Shown piece after piece: positions 34,042 through 45,746 of a stretch of 64,000 nucleotides of DNA. The translations under genes and the position numbers were made by a program. The notes under the pieces were generated by a model. The model was given only the letters and a program-made list of their open reading frames with translations, had not been told where the DNA came from and made no database searches. How positions within the stretch are numbered: the first letter of the stretch is position 1; each line of letters starts with the position of its first letter. The DNA is from Tilletiaria anomala UBC 951 (lineage: Eukaryota; Basidiomycota; Exobasidiomycetes; Georgefischeriales; Tilletiariaceae): assembly GCF_000711695.1 (NCBI RefSeq), contig NW_013547019.1, forward strand, positions 186,001 to 250,000. Reading direction: 5' to 3'.

Positions 34042-35967
34042 TCATCTTTTCCCTAGCACCTTGATGCAACTGGCTCTGATAACATTCGCGGCCTTCTCGA
34101 TTTCTTTCTTCGTGAAAGCAGTGCTGACGGCGATGCGGATGGACGGCCTCGCATCGGGGCCGATCTCGAGGATCTTGGGTTGTATGCTCGGCAAACGTTT
34201 TTGTCGTACGAGCAAGACGCCATTGAGCAGTGCGTCGTCTACGATGGCCTGCAGGAGCCGCGTTTGCTCCTCTTTCGGAAGGTCGTGCGTACTAGCGGCC
34301 TGTCGCGCCAGTGCTGCTACGCCAGCGGCCACGGGAGGCGCGAGCAAGCCTGCTGCTCCACCGCCCTTCTCGTCGTTCACACGGGCTATATGTGAAGGCG
34401 GCAGCTTGTCCGCCGGTGTCTGCGGGTGCGGGTCATTTATGCTGCGCACCTGGATGTGAATGATGGGCGATGGGCTGTGCGAAGGGATGGAAATGCATTC
34501 GACAGTGTCGAGTACGCTGCGGAGCGCCTTGATGTTCGCCTGCAACACGTCCATCACACCAGAATTTGACTGCAAGCACTCGATCGCGGTTGTAGATGCG
34601 ACGGCCAGCAGCGCAGGCAGCGCGGCGGAGAAGACAAAGGCGGCCGAGTTGATGCGTTGGTGAAACTCGACGACTTCCGAGCCGGCGACAAAGCCGCCAG
34701 ACGATCCGAGCGTGCTGGCCATGGAGCCGACGAGAATGTCCACTTCGGACGCTGGCGTACCGCACAGCTCCGTCATGCCACGGCCCATTTTTCCGACTGT
34801 GCCAAAGCTAAGCGACTCGTCGAGGATGAGGCGAAACTTGTGTCTGCGCTTCAGCTCCATAACTTTGATCAGATCCGTCATCTGGCCATCGTGTTCGAAG
34901 ATGCCCTCGGTAATGATGAAGCGCCGTGTTAGCGGGCCCTTGCGCCGCTTGTCCTCGCGCGTGATGCCCTGCAGCACCTTTTCTAAGGATGACATCGAGT
35001 TGTGGTCGTACCACCGCACGTTGCAGCGCGAAATCTGGATGCCCTTTTGGATGCCGTAGTTCACGCCGCGGTCTGCGACGATAATATCTCCGCGCTTGCA
35101 GAACGCCGGAATCACCGAGGAAACCGTGCTGAAGCCTTGCGCATAGATGATGGCGCGTTCGGTGCCGAGGAACCGCGCCAGGTCGGCTTCCAGCTTCATG
35201 TGCACATCTGTGCAGAGTTGAAGATACTGAGGTAAGAGCATGTGTGCGGAAGTGAAGAGAGCTCATCAAAGGGACGTACCAATCGTTCCGTAGAAGCCTG
35301 GGGGACTGCAGCTTCCGACTCCATACTCGCGCAACGTCTCAATCGCCCGCTGCTTGACGATGTCCTGCCCTGCAAGATCTGTGAAATTGTAACTGGCGAG
35401 ATTGAGCACCTGCAGTGTCTTTCCTCCGACTTCTGCAGATCCGCCCATGCTCAAAGGCAGCGCAACCCTCGGCCGGGCCGAGTTGGCGCCGGCAATGAGT
35501 GGGACGGATGCGAGCTCTGCCTTCTCTGCCTCGCTGAGTGGTGCACAGAGCGGCTCCGGCGTAAAGTCCGCAACAAGGTCCTCGATCTCTTCCTCAGTCA
35601 GCTTGACAAAGTTGCTCCCGCTGACGTTGGAGCGTGTGCGACTTTGCAGCACGGTGCGCACCGCGAAGGCGAGCAGGAGGAGCTCGAGCAGCGAGCGCAC
35701 CGGGTCATTCTGGTAGGACGAGCGGATGTAGCGCATTAGGATAGCAGAGCCTGGGAGTGACTGAAATGTGCGACTGAGAAAAGCAGCGATTTGCAGCAGA
35801 AATGTGAGCAAGGGATGCGCCCAGGTCGCTTCGCTCGATTCAGCGAGGGAGGAGCTGCCATAATGGGCGCCAGCCCCTACTGCTGATGCTGCTCCCAGAG
35901 TCCGCATCGCCGGGTTGGCCGCTGATGTCCGCAGGATCGACTTTGCCATGTCGGGGATGGCATTCAT
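34042..35967 (-). CDS. LCB1: Serine palmitoyltransferase subunit 1
   Basis: Two exons (35967-35280, 35207-34042) with a 72-nt intron give 617 residues; the splice restores GFYGTIDVHMKLE. Lcb1 pairs with Lcb2 in the ER to condense serine and palmitoyl-CoA, the first step of sphingolipid synthesis. It is an alpha-oxoamine synthase fold: LNLASYNFTDLAGQ, YGVGSCSPPGFYGTI, FLGTERAIIYAQGFSTVSSV, IIVADRGVNYGIQKGIQISR, LILDESLSFGTVGKMGRG and SMASTLGSSGGFVAGSE. The PLP lysine of Lcb2 is absent at the last block, as expected for Lcb1. An N-terminal membrane segment lies around LLELLLLAFAVRTVL. A low-complexity insert rich in Gly and Ala (GGGAAGLLAPPVAAGVAALA) sits in the C-terminal domain. The ATG at 35967 was chosen; an in-frame ATG at 36072 would add 35 residues of unlikely sequence. 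Confidence 0.95.
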
Positions 35968-38900
35968 GCTGCTTGAATGAGGCGAGTTCGTGACGTTAGC
36001 TCCCAGTGCTTGACGCACCCCGCCGACCAGGACACCTTCACGTGTTCCACAAACCACAAGCCAAGCGTGCAAGTGGCGACGGTCTCTCGTGTTGTCCTGA
36101 CCACCGCCTCTCCAAGCGCTGAAATCAGATGGTCCAGGGGCTTTCCTCGGTTCCGTCTCTCGTGCGAATGCAAAGTGCGACGGTTTGTGTCGTCCGCTCG
36201 TTCATTTGAATGGCCAAGAGCATAAAAGCGATGGGATGATGGTGATGAAGAAGCGAGCGAGCCGCGGCCCGAACCACGGGCGTGTGGCCAGACGAGTAGC
36301 AAGGGTTAATGCGGAACATGGAGCGCGGAACGCGGAGATTGGATATGGCAGGGAATGAGCAAAGTAGGGTTACATGTCACAGTGGCACATACGAGAGCGG
36401 ACTCCGTTTCCTCCCAGCTCCTCTCCAGCCCCCGGAATGGCGGTGACGTAGGAGAGTCACCATACAAATATATGGCTCAGCAAATCCCAACTTGGTCCAA
36501 CCCCGCACGTGTCCGCTATGCGCCATTCCTCCCTTCTCATCACTTCACCATCTCGGTGTTCTACGGATCTGTAATTTAGATCCTTTTCTTACCAGAAGAT
36601 CTACTTTGTTTTCCCTATTGAACTGCCTGCTCGCAATTTCCGTTTAAAGTTGCGGCAACCAGTTGTGATCGGAGGCGCTTGCTTTTCAGTGTCTCCATTG
36701 GGGATCCGCATTTGCCACGGTTCACATTTTGGCACAATTGGATCGGTCGTCTCCATTCTTTGTCACTAGCTCTCTTCCATTCATTCACCTGTTTTCTAAA
36801 GCAACCTCCATTTCTTCTTTCTCCTCTTCTTTCAGGTATGTTCTGCGCCCTTCTCCCTCGAATCCTTTGCCGGGTCGGCCTGCTCCTCCCTGCCAATTCT
36901 CTTCTCCTGGATGCCCTGCTGTCACCGTATGCGCGTTCCACCATCCGGTTTTCCACTCCTCCCGATTGCACATCGTTCGACGTTGCGTCTGCTTATGGCT
37001 TTTCCTTGCCTGCTCGTCGATCAGAGAACCGTCGCTTCGAAGCCGCGCAAACTTCGACTGTATGTTCTATGGACGTGGCAACCTGCCCCAGCCTCCTGTT
37101 TCCCGCCCCTGCAAGAACAGTATGCACACTCAATCTTGCGCTGTGTCAATTTTGTGTCTGTTCACTCGGCATGTCATGTGCTCAATTTGACACTTCGGCA
37201 CGCCGGTGACCTTCTTGCCGAAAGTGACTGTCGGACTGACGCCAGCACCGTACTCCCTGTTCCCGCCATCTTCCACGCAGAGTTTTACTACTTTCTCAAA
37301 GACTATCGATCAAGGACTCGGCGAGCCTGGTGTGCGGGCTAGACTGTGCTTCTTTGTTTACTGCCGTCACTTGTAATCTCGCCATTGATGCAAAGTTCCC
37401 GAGCCAAGTGTTGCCTGGCTGAAGGGCAGAGGATCAATCACATGCTGTGTCACACGTGACGTGTGCCAAGGAGCATGCTCTCCTGTCGGAGACGAGGCCG
37501 ATGCTCAGATAACTTCCCAATCGGGGTTCTGGATTCCACCGAAGGACTCATACCTTTGTACAGCAGTGATGCTTACGCTTGCCGAAGTATATCTTGCGCA
37601 AACCCATGCCAGTGTCTAAGGAGATCGACAAGCACATCCTTCCACATGCCGCTCGCTCTGTACCCATTGCGGCGGCGAGATAGCAACAAGGGCAGAATGA
37701 AGCTCAATGGGCTTTGCAGGTGCTCATCTTTCTCGCGTTGCGGCCTACCGAGAGCTCTTTGCCCAAGAAAAATGCACCCTTTGGCCATCCGTCCGGAACC
37801 GCCAATTGCACCTTCAACATGAGAAGAGAATTGAATTTGCAGAAAATGAGGGGCCTTCACACGGAAGTCAAACGCTTTTACAATGCTGGATTCCTTCTTG
37901 ACACAATCAGATCGTACACTTGTTACAACAGGGCGATCTACCCAGCCTCTATTGCCACGAACCGGTCCCCTTGATCTGCATGATGAATTAGAAGAGCTAG
38001 ACCGTCGCCGGCGGGGAATTTAGCGTGTTCGTATGAGTGTAAGTGGGTGCAGGAAGAATTGAGGTGAGTCACTTTGAATCCCGCAGTTGTGACATGCGCC
38101 AAATCGCTTTCTTCGACGGTCCAGATATTCTGCTCGCGGTCGCTCTCACGGGGTATTTCATAGGCGTAGATTTGAGCGTCACTCGGTGTGGCACTGTCCA
38201 AGGTCAATTTTAGTGCAGGGGCTGGATATCCGTCAGCACTCGAAGCTCCGCCTGGCGGAAGCAATGCTTGTATGACTCGGAAGCTCGGTAGGACCAAGGG
38301 AACGGTTCTCCGTTTTGCAGACCATTTCACGGAGGAGAGGCAGACATTCGTGATCGCTGCTTGAGATGTCGCTGATGGGACATTGCACCCTTGAGTATAA
38401 GACATTGCAACGCACTCCGCCAACAGAAGAGAAGGTGCGCAAAACATAATTGAAATGTTTCATGGGCTATGTTGACCGTGCAAGTGAGCTTGTGAGCCAA
38501 GTCGTGTGCCACCCCATCGGTGCATATTGTGAGGAGGCCGAGACAGAAAGTGGTGCCGGCAGTGGTGACAATTGCGTAGACAAGACTACAAAGAAGCCAA
38601 AACGGAACCCATGTTGCCAAGGAGCCATTCTGACAGCACGTTGCAGCCTATGTGTGAATCGAAAAGGAGATCCAGTGTCCCATTCGTGCTGCTTGCTTCA
38701 TCGGCTCTTTCTGCTGAAATAGTTTTTTTGAGATGCGCCGGAGCTCACATTTGGCGGGCAATTTCCCCTCGGGTTCTGATGATGAAACCGGGGAATTTTC
38801 CCCCAATGGTGTCCCATGCGGCGCCTGTGAAAAACTTGACTGCCTGTATCGCGTAAAGGTACGGGTCGCTGGCAATCTCCCAGGCTCCCAGCCAGCACAG

Positions 38901-39191
38901 CATACACGTTGTGATGGAATGGACGCGGGGCATGCTGGACGGAAGCACATCTGATAGTCATCTTCATTGCAACAACTCTAAAGGCGGTGAGCCTGATACA
39001 TCCTATCCACGGCAGCCTCCATAGAAGGAGACAAGAGTCAGCTAGCCTTTATCGCACGCAAAGAATTCGAATCGAGTCAATTCCAGCTCCCACCGTGACT
39101 CATCGTCGCCCAGAGGAGACGCGCCACGTGTCGCCCACTGCCTTTTGTCACATCTCGACGCGCTCATTATCGTCCCCAAACCTTTCATCAG
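35968..39191. other. Gene-poor region
   Basis: About 3.2 kb with no gene I can identify. Positions 36680-37350 are pyrimidine-rich on the plus strand and open in several frames, but codon composition is not convincing. A minus-strand frame at 37938-38447 is listed separately as a weak candidate. The region before 39192 must contain the promoter and probably the first exon of the IBtk-type gene. Confidence 0.4.
37938..38447 (-). CDS. Weak candidate: small hypothetical protein
   Basis: A 169-codon frame. The second half (AYEIPRESDREQNIWTVEES and following) has balanced amino-acid use and reads like real protein, whereas the first 50 residues do not, so a 5' exon could lie upstream near 38460-38620. 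Frames there start with hydrophobic, signal-like stretches such as WVPFWLLCSLVYAIVTTAG. No family recognised, and no certain splice join. It could equally be chance or a relic. Confidence 0.2.
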   Translation of the reverse strand: MFCAPSLLLAECVAMSYTQGCNVPSATSQAAITNVCLSSVKWSAKRRTVPLVLPSFRVIQALLPPGGASSADGYPAPALKLTLDSATPSDAQIYAYEIPRESDREQNIWTVEESDLAHVTTAGFKVTHLNSSCTHLHSYEHAKFPAGDGLALLIHHADQGDRFVAIEAG

Positions 39192-42100
39192 TCCCTTCCA
39201 TCCTTTCCGGTAACCGGTATCGACGCGTTCGACGCAAAGGAAATACTGCTTCCATTTGCCCAAACGGATTTTGCTGGCGTCCTGAAGAGGCTTTTTTCTT
39301 TCCCTGGGAAGCAGCAGAATAATATCGCCCAGCCCACGTCCGGCTATTTCACGGGCAACCTCGGGGGTAAAGGCTCTTCGTCGAGAGGAAAGCAGAGAGG
39401 AAAGAGCAGCTTGTCAAGCGTGCTTCACTCGGTGCTTCGTGACCGAAGCAAGAGTGACCACGTAGGCGTAGCTTCTCCGTCCTGCCGTCTGCTCTTTCCT
39501 TTCGACTCTTTCCACTCACCTACCTTGCATGGTTCACCTAGTCCCCACCCTGATCGACTGCTGGCATGTGCGGGATCTGCAGAGATTTCGCAACGTACGT
39601 GAGTATGTTCTGCACGAGTAGAGACTGAATCGCAGGAAAGGAGGCCAATGGGAGTCACGAACTGACACGCTGCATCATTCGCGCTCTTGCGGAGCACAGT
39701 CAAAGGCATCCCGACGGAAAAGGGCTCTGCAGGCGCCGCGGGTGGTGGCAAAGGTTGCGGCAAAGATGGCAGCACAGCGACCCAAACTACCCGGAGCGGC
39801 TGTGTAAATGCGAGCGGGTCAAATGGCGGTGTTGGCGCAGGCCCTTCATCCTGCGGAGCTGCGCAGTCGTATCCATACTCGTCGTACTCCAAGTCCCCAG
39901 GCGGAGGCATGGGGATCTCATGGGGGAATGCAGGACACATGCCAGTCGGAGGTGGGCCTTGCTCGCCAGCCGAAGTCAACCGACGGGACCATGCCGGCAG
40001 GACGGCGCTCCATCTCGTCTGTAGCAGCCTGGAGCCGAGCGCGATCGAGTACTTCAACGCATTACTAGCGCATCCTGCCGTCAACGTCAATCTGCAGGAT
40101 CATGAGAGTGGTGAGCCGCAGCACGCGTGCATTTTTTCACAAGAAAGGAGTGCTAAAAGCGCATTTCTTTCGCGCACCCGTGGCAGGCTGGACACCGCTC
40201 CACCGCGCACTGTACATTGGCAATCTGCTCCTCGCACTCCCCTTGTTGCGACGGCAAGACACTGATCTGCGCGTTAAGGACTTCGAAGGTCTGACGCCTT
40301 TCGACCTGTACAACTCGACCGTCTCTGGGACCAACCCAAAATACGACCCGCAGCTCGGAGGGTCCGACGTGCTGGCGTGGGGCGTCAATCGGAACTACAC
40401 GTTGGGCCTCGGAGATGGGAATGACAGGCATCTGCCAGATCGCGTCAAGCTTGTCCGGGCGGAAGGCGGCGGATCTAAGACGGCTCCCGCTGGTGACAAT
40501 GGCAGCGGCAGCGTGGAGGAAGATGCTCTCGGTCGCGGTAGCGGTGACGGTGACCCAAACAACAGTCAAACGCCTCCTAGCACAGCATCGTATGCTGGCA
40601 TGCCTGGCTCACGGTTCGACCGGATCCGCGTCAGGGACATAGGGATGAGCAAGTTGCACACCGTCCTTCTCACCGCCGAGCGTAGCGGCAACGTCTGGGT
40701 CTGCGGCATCGGCAGCAGTGGGCGTCTGGGCCGCGCGACGGGGATGCAGACCCGTTTCGAACCGCTGCAGGACTTCAGCGATACTGCGCAGAGCATTGCC
40801 GTTGCGCAGGACCATACACTCATCGTCAGCGCTAGCGGTGCGGTCTACTCGTTCGGCCTCAATCGCTTTTCGCAGCTTGGCTACGTTGTCGAGCACGGCC
40901 TTGGCGTTGTCGCGTCCAGCAGCGCGCCGAGCAAGGGCGGTGGAGCGGCGAGCGCTACTTTTGGGGCTGGCGGCAGCGGAAGTAGCGGGTTCGCGGCCTT
41001 TGCTGCTAGCGCAGGTGGAGGTACAGGTACAAGTCTAGGTGCCGGTGCAGGCGGTGAGCTGGACACGCAAATCACACCGCGCAAGGTTGTTGGCGCCCTC
41101 AAAAAGGAATTCATCCTTGGCGCTGCAGCGAGCAAGATGCACTCTGTTGTCTTCTCCGCTGAGGGCCTCTTCACGTGGGGGACCAACACCGGTCAGCTCG
41201 GCTACGACCGCTATGCAACACCGGTGCAGATCGTTCCACGCAAGGTGACCACCATCTCGCAGGAAATCAAGCAAGTCGCCGCAACGGATTTCGCCACCGC
41301 GTGTCTCTTCACCAACTGGGATGTTCTCGTCCTTCACAACGACACCACGCACCGCGTCCAGTTCCCGCTGAACCGCTTCCGCCCCGAGATCTCGTCCAAC
41401 ATCTTCCGTCCGCAGCAGGCGCGCCCGAAGCCCATCATCAACAAGATTACCAGCTCCGGAACGACATTTGCGGCAATGAGCGACATGGGCGACCTGTTTA
41501 CTTTTTCGCTCGACCATCCGTCTGAGTACATAAAGAGCGGCTCGGCCACCAGCCTGAAGAACATCACGCCTAAACCGCAACTCGTCTGGTCTGTCCGCAA
41601 GAAGTTCACCGCGGTTAGAGACGTCGCGATCGCTTCAGACGGATCTGTCATCCTCTGTACCGAATCCGGACATGTCTTTGTGCGCGCGCGGCGCAACGAT
41701 CCTGGCGGCAGTGCCACCGCCCTCAGTGCGGGTGGCGCTGGCGTGAGTGGCGCTACTGCCGCGGGGCGTGATGGAGCTGGCGCAGGTGCCGGTCTCGGTG
41801 CTGGCAGCAGAGGCTCGTCCGGTAAAGGTGGCGGCTTCAAGTTTCACGCAGTGCCGTATCTGCAGCGGGTCGTCAAGGTGGCTATGAATGAGAGCGGCGG
41901 GTTCGCAGCAATCAAAGCGGATGCTGCTTGCCGCGAGATCAAGATTCGCGGTCGGTCCCTGGAGGAAGCGCTGCAGAATCAGTTGCCGCACCTTCGCTCT
42001 TACTCTGATGGTGATATGGAAGAAGGCATGAGCATCGCAGCGGACGTGTGCGATTCAACTGCCGCTGCACGGCCGCCACTGGCGGATGCTGGCGCGGGAG

Positions 42101-44982
42101 AGTCAGAGACTGACTCGGACGAAGAGGAAGACCACGGCTCGACTGTCAAGTACGTCAAGATGGCGCAGCTTCTCGCCGAGGCTGCTCGCAGATGGGACAA
42201 TCCAAGCGAGAGCGGCGTTGTCGTCTACGGTCCGGACAACATGCGTCCGCCTAATGGCTGTGACTTGTTCGTCATCGCTGGTGGTAAATACATCCCCGCG
42301 CATCGCATCATCCTCACCGCGCGTATTCCCACGCTCGCAGCGGCGCTCGAAGCACCTGACTCGGCGCAGGCAAAAGCACACTTGCCGCCCGGAGTCATAG
42401 TCGAGGGGCCCACGCCAGGCATCGTCACGGTCAAGCTGCCGAGTTGCTCGTTCCACGCTGCGCTCTTCCTTCTGCAATATATCTACACTGATGACTTGCC
42501 ACCCGTCTGGACCGCTAGCATCGGCATGCAAATCGAGCGACAGTACTCAGCGCTGCGCATCAGTAGACCGCAAGTTCTCACAGATCTCAAGGGCGTTGTT
42601 GAGCTGCTGCAGCTCTCCACGCTCTCTCTGTCACTCAATTCGCCCGTCCCGCGCGCACCTACTGCGTCGCTACGCAAATGCCTTCAGAGCGCGTTCGACA
42701 ACTATGTCGATCGTGAACCACCCGCTGCTTCGGCCATCCACGATGTCCGTCTACACTTTAAAGACCGCATCGTCCCCGCGCACTCGGTCGTGCTGCGGCG
42801 CTCGCCGTTCTTCACCGCACTACTTCATCCAGACTTTTCCTTCGGGAGATGGGACTCGCACGCGGTGATTGACGTCGACATGGGCCCTCTTGATTGGGCG
42901 ACGGCTAGCGTGGTTCTGCAGCATCTATACGTTGACTCTGGCGTCGAGGTCTTCCGCGGCGCCGATAAAGACGTAACGCAGGAAGAATTCATCGACTTTG
43001 TTGTCGATGTCCTCGTATCCGCCGACCATTTGCTGCTAGGCAAACTGTCACTCATATGCTCCGCCATTCTCCGGCGTCGGATCTGGTCGCGCAACGTTGC
43101 GTCCATTATGGCGGATGCCGATTTTTACCACGCTAAGACGCTCAAGGAGGCCTGCATGGATCTCTGCGCGCGCAACTTGGAGCCGTTCTTGGAGAGCGGG
43201 CTGCTTGACGATCTTGAGCACAAAGTTTTGAAGGATCTGGGGATTTACATACGCGCGCGCCAGAACGACCGCATGCACCGGCAAGCCTCTGTGGACCGTA
43301 TAGCAGTGCTAATGGTCAAGCATCAGGACTACGTGCGCGATCTTGACATCCCCAAACCCTCACTTAACCTCGTCAGTCAGCGTATGCCCAGACGTCAGCC
43401 CAAGTCCCCGGCCGTCGCACCTGTGGACTCGCGGCGACGCGTTCTTGCTTCGAACTTTTCGGCCGCAAGCCCCGACCTGAAACCGTTGACTGTGCTGCCT
43501 AACGCGCCAGACTCGGGCCTGATGTTCGACATGGACGATTTTGAGCTGCCATCGGCCTCAGCATCAGCCTCACGCTCCACTTTGTCAGGAGCCATGACTG
43601 ATTTGAAGCTCGGAGGTAGCTCGATGCAGGGTAAGCCGGGTGCAGTACCCTGGGGCGCACGTGCGGTGCTTGCTAAACCGAACGCTGCTTCACCTGGTCT
43701 CGACTTGAGGAGCATCATGGCTGCAGAACAGAAGAGTACCCCAGGCGCTTCTACCAACAATTCAGGGGCAGCGACGCCGACGAAGGCCACTGCACAGACC
43801 AACGTAAACTTAGCGGATCTTGGGTCGATCAGCATCGCGCCTAAGCTATCTCAAAAGGATCGCAAGCGGTCGACCGCGCAGCAAGGCCAATCATCAGCGC
43901 CCGAAGGCACAACCATGCAGCCTGCGAGCGCAACAATTGGGCCCGCCTCGCCGTGGCAACAACGGATGCAGAGCAAGCCAGCTGCATCTCCGGCATGGAA
44001 GACCCTGGATCGCGAAGTCGCTCCATTGGCTTCTCCGCCTTCCTTTCCAGCTTTCAGCCGTTCTCCGCCGACAGGCGCATTGACGCCATCTCCCCTCTTG
44101 CGTGCGGTATCTAATTCACCAGCAGCCGTGCCTTGCGCCTTTTCGCTCTCATCATGGGGCGCCGCCGAATCTGCAAATGGATCTTCAATGCAAGTTCCAA
44201 CCTTTACTCCTACACGGAACGGCAGTAGAGGTGCGACGCAACAGCAACGAAGATTCGGCAGCAATGAAGGGGGCAATGCCTGGGCGTCCACCACAACGAC
44301 TCCTAACACCCCTTCGCTCGCGCTTTGGCCTAGGCCTTCATCACAAGGTGCCAGCTCTCCAGCAGCTGTAGTTAGTACTACTGCTTCCACGCGTCCAGGA
44401 ATGTCGCCTACCACTACATCTTTCCTCGCGATCCAAGAGCAACAGCGCAAGGAGGACAGCGCAGCACAGCAAGTCGCGCTCGCCCGCGCCCATGCATCGC
44501 GCAAGTCGTTTGCGGAAATTGTAGCGGAGGAGAAAGAAGTCGAGCAGGCACTGGAGCGTCAACGCAAAGAGCAGGAAGAGTTCGAAAAGTGGTTTGCGGA
44601 GGAGACTAGACGTGTCAAGTTGCAGGAGAAACGGAACGCCAAGGGATCGCGCAAAACAAAGGGCAGCGCTGCTGCAGATGCTGCAGGAGCTGCCGGCTTG
44701 AAAAGGTCCGGGTATGCCGGTCCCGGTGTTCACATTGATGTCGCTGCGGGTGCTACACAGTCAGCGAGCGCGGCTGCGCTAGAAAGCTCTGCACCAATTG
44801 GAGAGGACGCGGCGGCTGGTCATAGCGGCGGTGGTGGTCGAGGACGAGGACGAGGGCGTGGAAGGGGACGTGTTAGAGGGGTCTTGGAAGGACAACGCGG
44901 TGGACGCAGCAGAGGGGGCGGTGGAAGCAATGGCGCCGATGGTGCTGGCACAAGCGCTCAAGGCCCACCTGGCGCCGCGTGA
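39192..44982 (+). CDS. Ankyrin-RCC1-BTB protein, inhibitor of Bruton tyrosine kinase (IBtk) type
   Basis: Exons seen are about 39192-39594, 39700-40110 and 40187-44982; no in-frame ATG lies in the first, so a 5' exon is missing from this model. Ankyrin repeats (RDHAGRTALHLVCSS; SGWTPLHRALYIGNLLLALP) are split by the 76-nt intron. RCC1 repeats follow (VLAWGVNRNYTLGLGDGND, VWVCGIGSSGRLGR, LFTWGTNTGQLGYD). Two BTB domains come next (CDLFVIAGGKYIPAHRIIL; DVRLHFKDRIVPAHSVVLRR) and a BACK-like helical segment. The C-terminal 500 residues are disordered, with a coiled coil (VEQALERQRKEQEEFEKWFA) and a final RGG-type box (GRGRGRGRGRGRVRG). BTB-RCC1 proteins of this type act as Cul3 ubiquitin-ligase adaptors in animals, so a substrate-receptor role is inferred. 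The RGG end suggests RNA binding. Confidence 0.88.
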
Positions 44983-45746
44983 TCCCTAACCTTGTGACCC
45001 TCGATCCTTACGCATTTTTGCGCAGACGGCGCGGACATACCTAGTGCGGTAATAGACAGGATCGCTTTGGGTCTTCGGGAATTTGTGTGCATCTCCGGTA
45101 ATTAGTATCTAGATGTATCTTATGTTGTCTGCACAAGTTAGAGTGTGATGGTATAAACCCCACTTCTGCGCTGGGAATGCTCAAGGAAAGCTAAGGGTCC
45201 TGGATTCTGAAAGCACATGTGGGTCGATGATTCGCCACCATTTGAAGCTCCTGCCCTGGACCGTTATGGTGCTCTGGGGCTGCAGGCAGCTGCAACAATA
45301 TCATTCATGTCCCGTTGGATCCGGAGGATGCTGGTGTGTGATGGTGTCAATGCCCATGGTCGAGTCAAGTCGATTGGTGATGGTGAGGGAGGTATGCTCA
45401 TGCGCCACACTGCCGTAGTGCCCTTGGTACCATCACTAAATGTAGCAGCTGATCAAACACCATTGTATAACCTTCCAATACTAAAACGGTCAAGACCTGT
45501 CTACATTGCAACCCTTGGTCATCCTTTCATTCGATCCGTCACGGACACCCAGTGACGCTCGCTTGTGTGTTCGTCCTGTCATGTGCTGAGAAAAGGAGTG
45601 TGATTGGGGCCTGCGACCAGGTCATATGGCACAAGGGACAGAGTCGTCAACGACCAAGTGTGGCGTTACACAAGTCGCCATCTCTCACCATCTCAGTACA
45701 CGAAATTCTGGCCGAGCAACTGCAGCCATTCTCTCGTGCACCAACA
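44983..45746. other. Intergenic region
   Basis: About 0.76 kb between two plus-strand genes. It presumably holds the IBtk-type terminator and the VPS54 promoter. Nothing else recognised. Confidence 0.4.

Noticed and set aside
40102-40186. ATG at 40102 as start of the IBtk-type protein
   Set aside because: That start lies just before and reads through a 76-nt intron (40111-40186); splicing it out restores the ankyrin sequence SGWTPLHRALY and connects the upstream ankyrin repeat.
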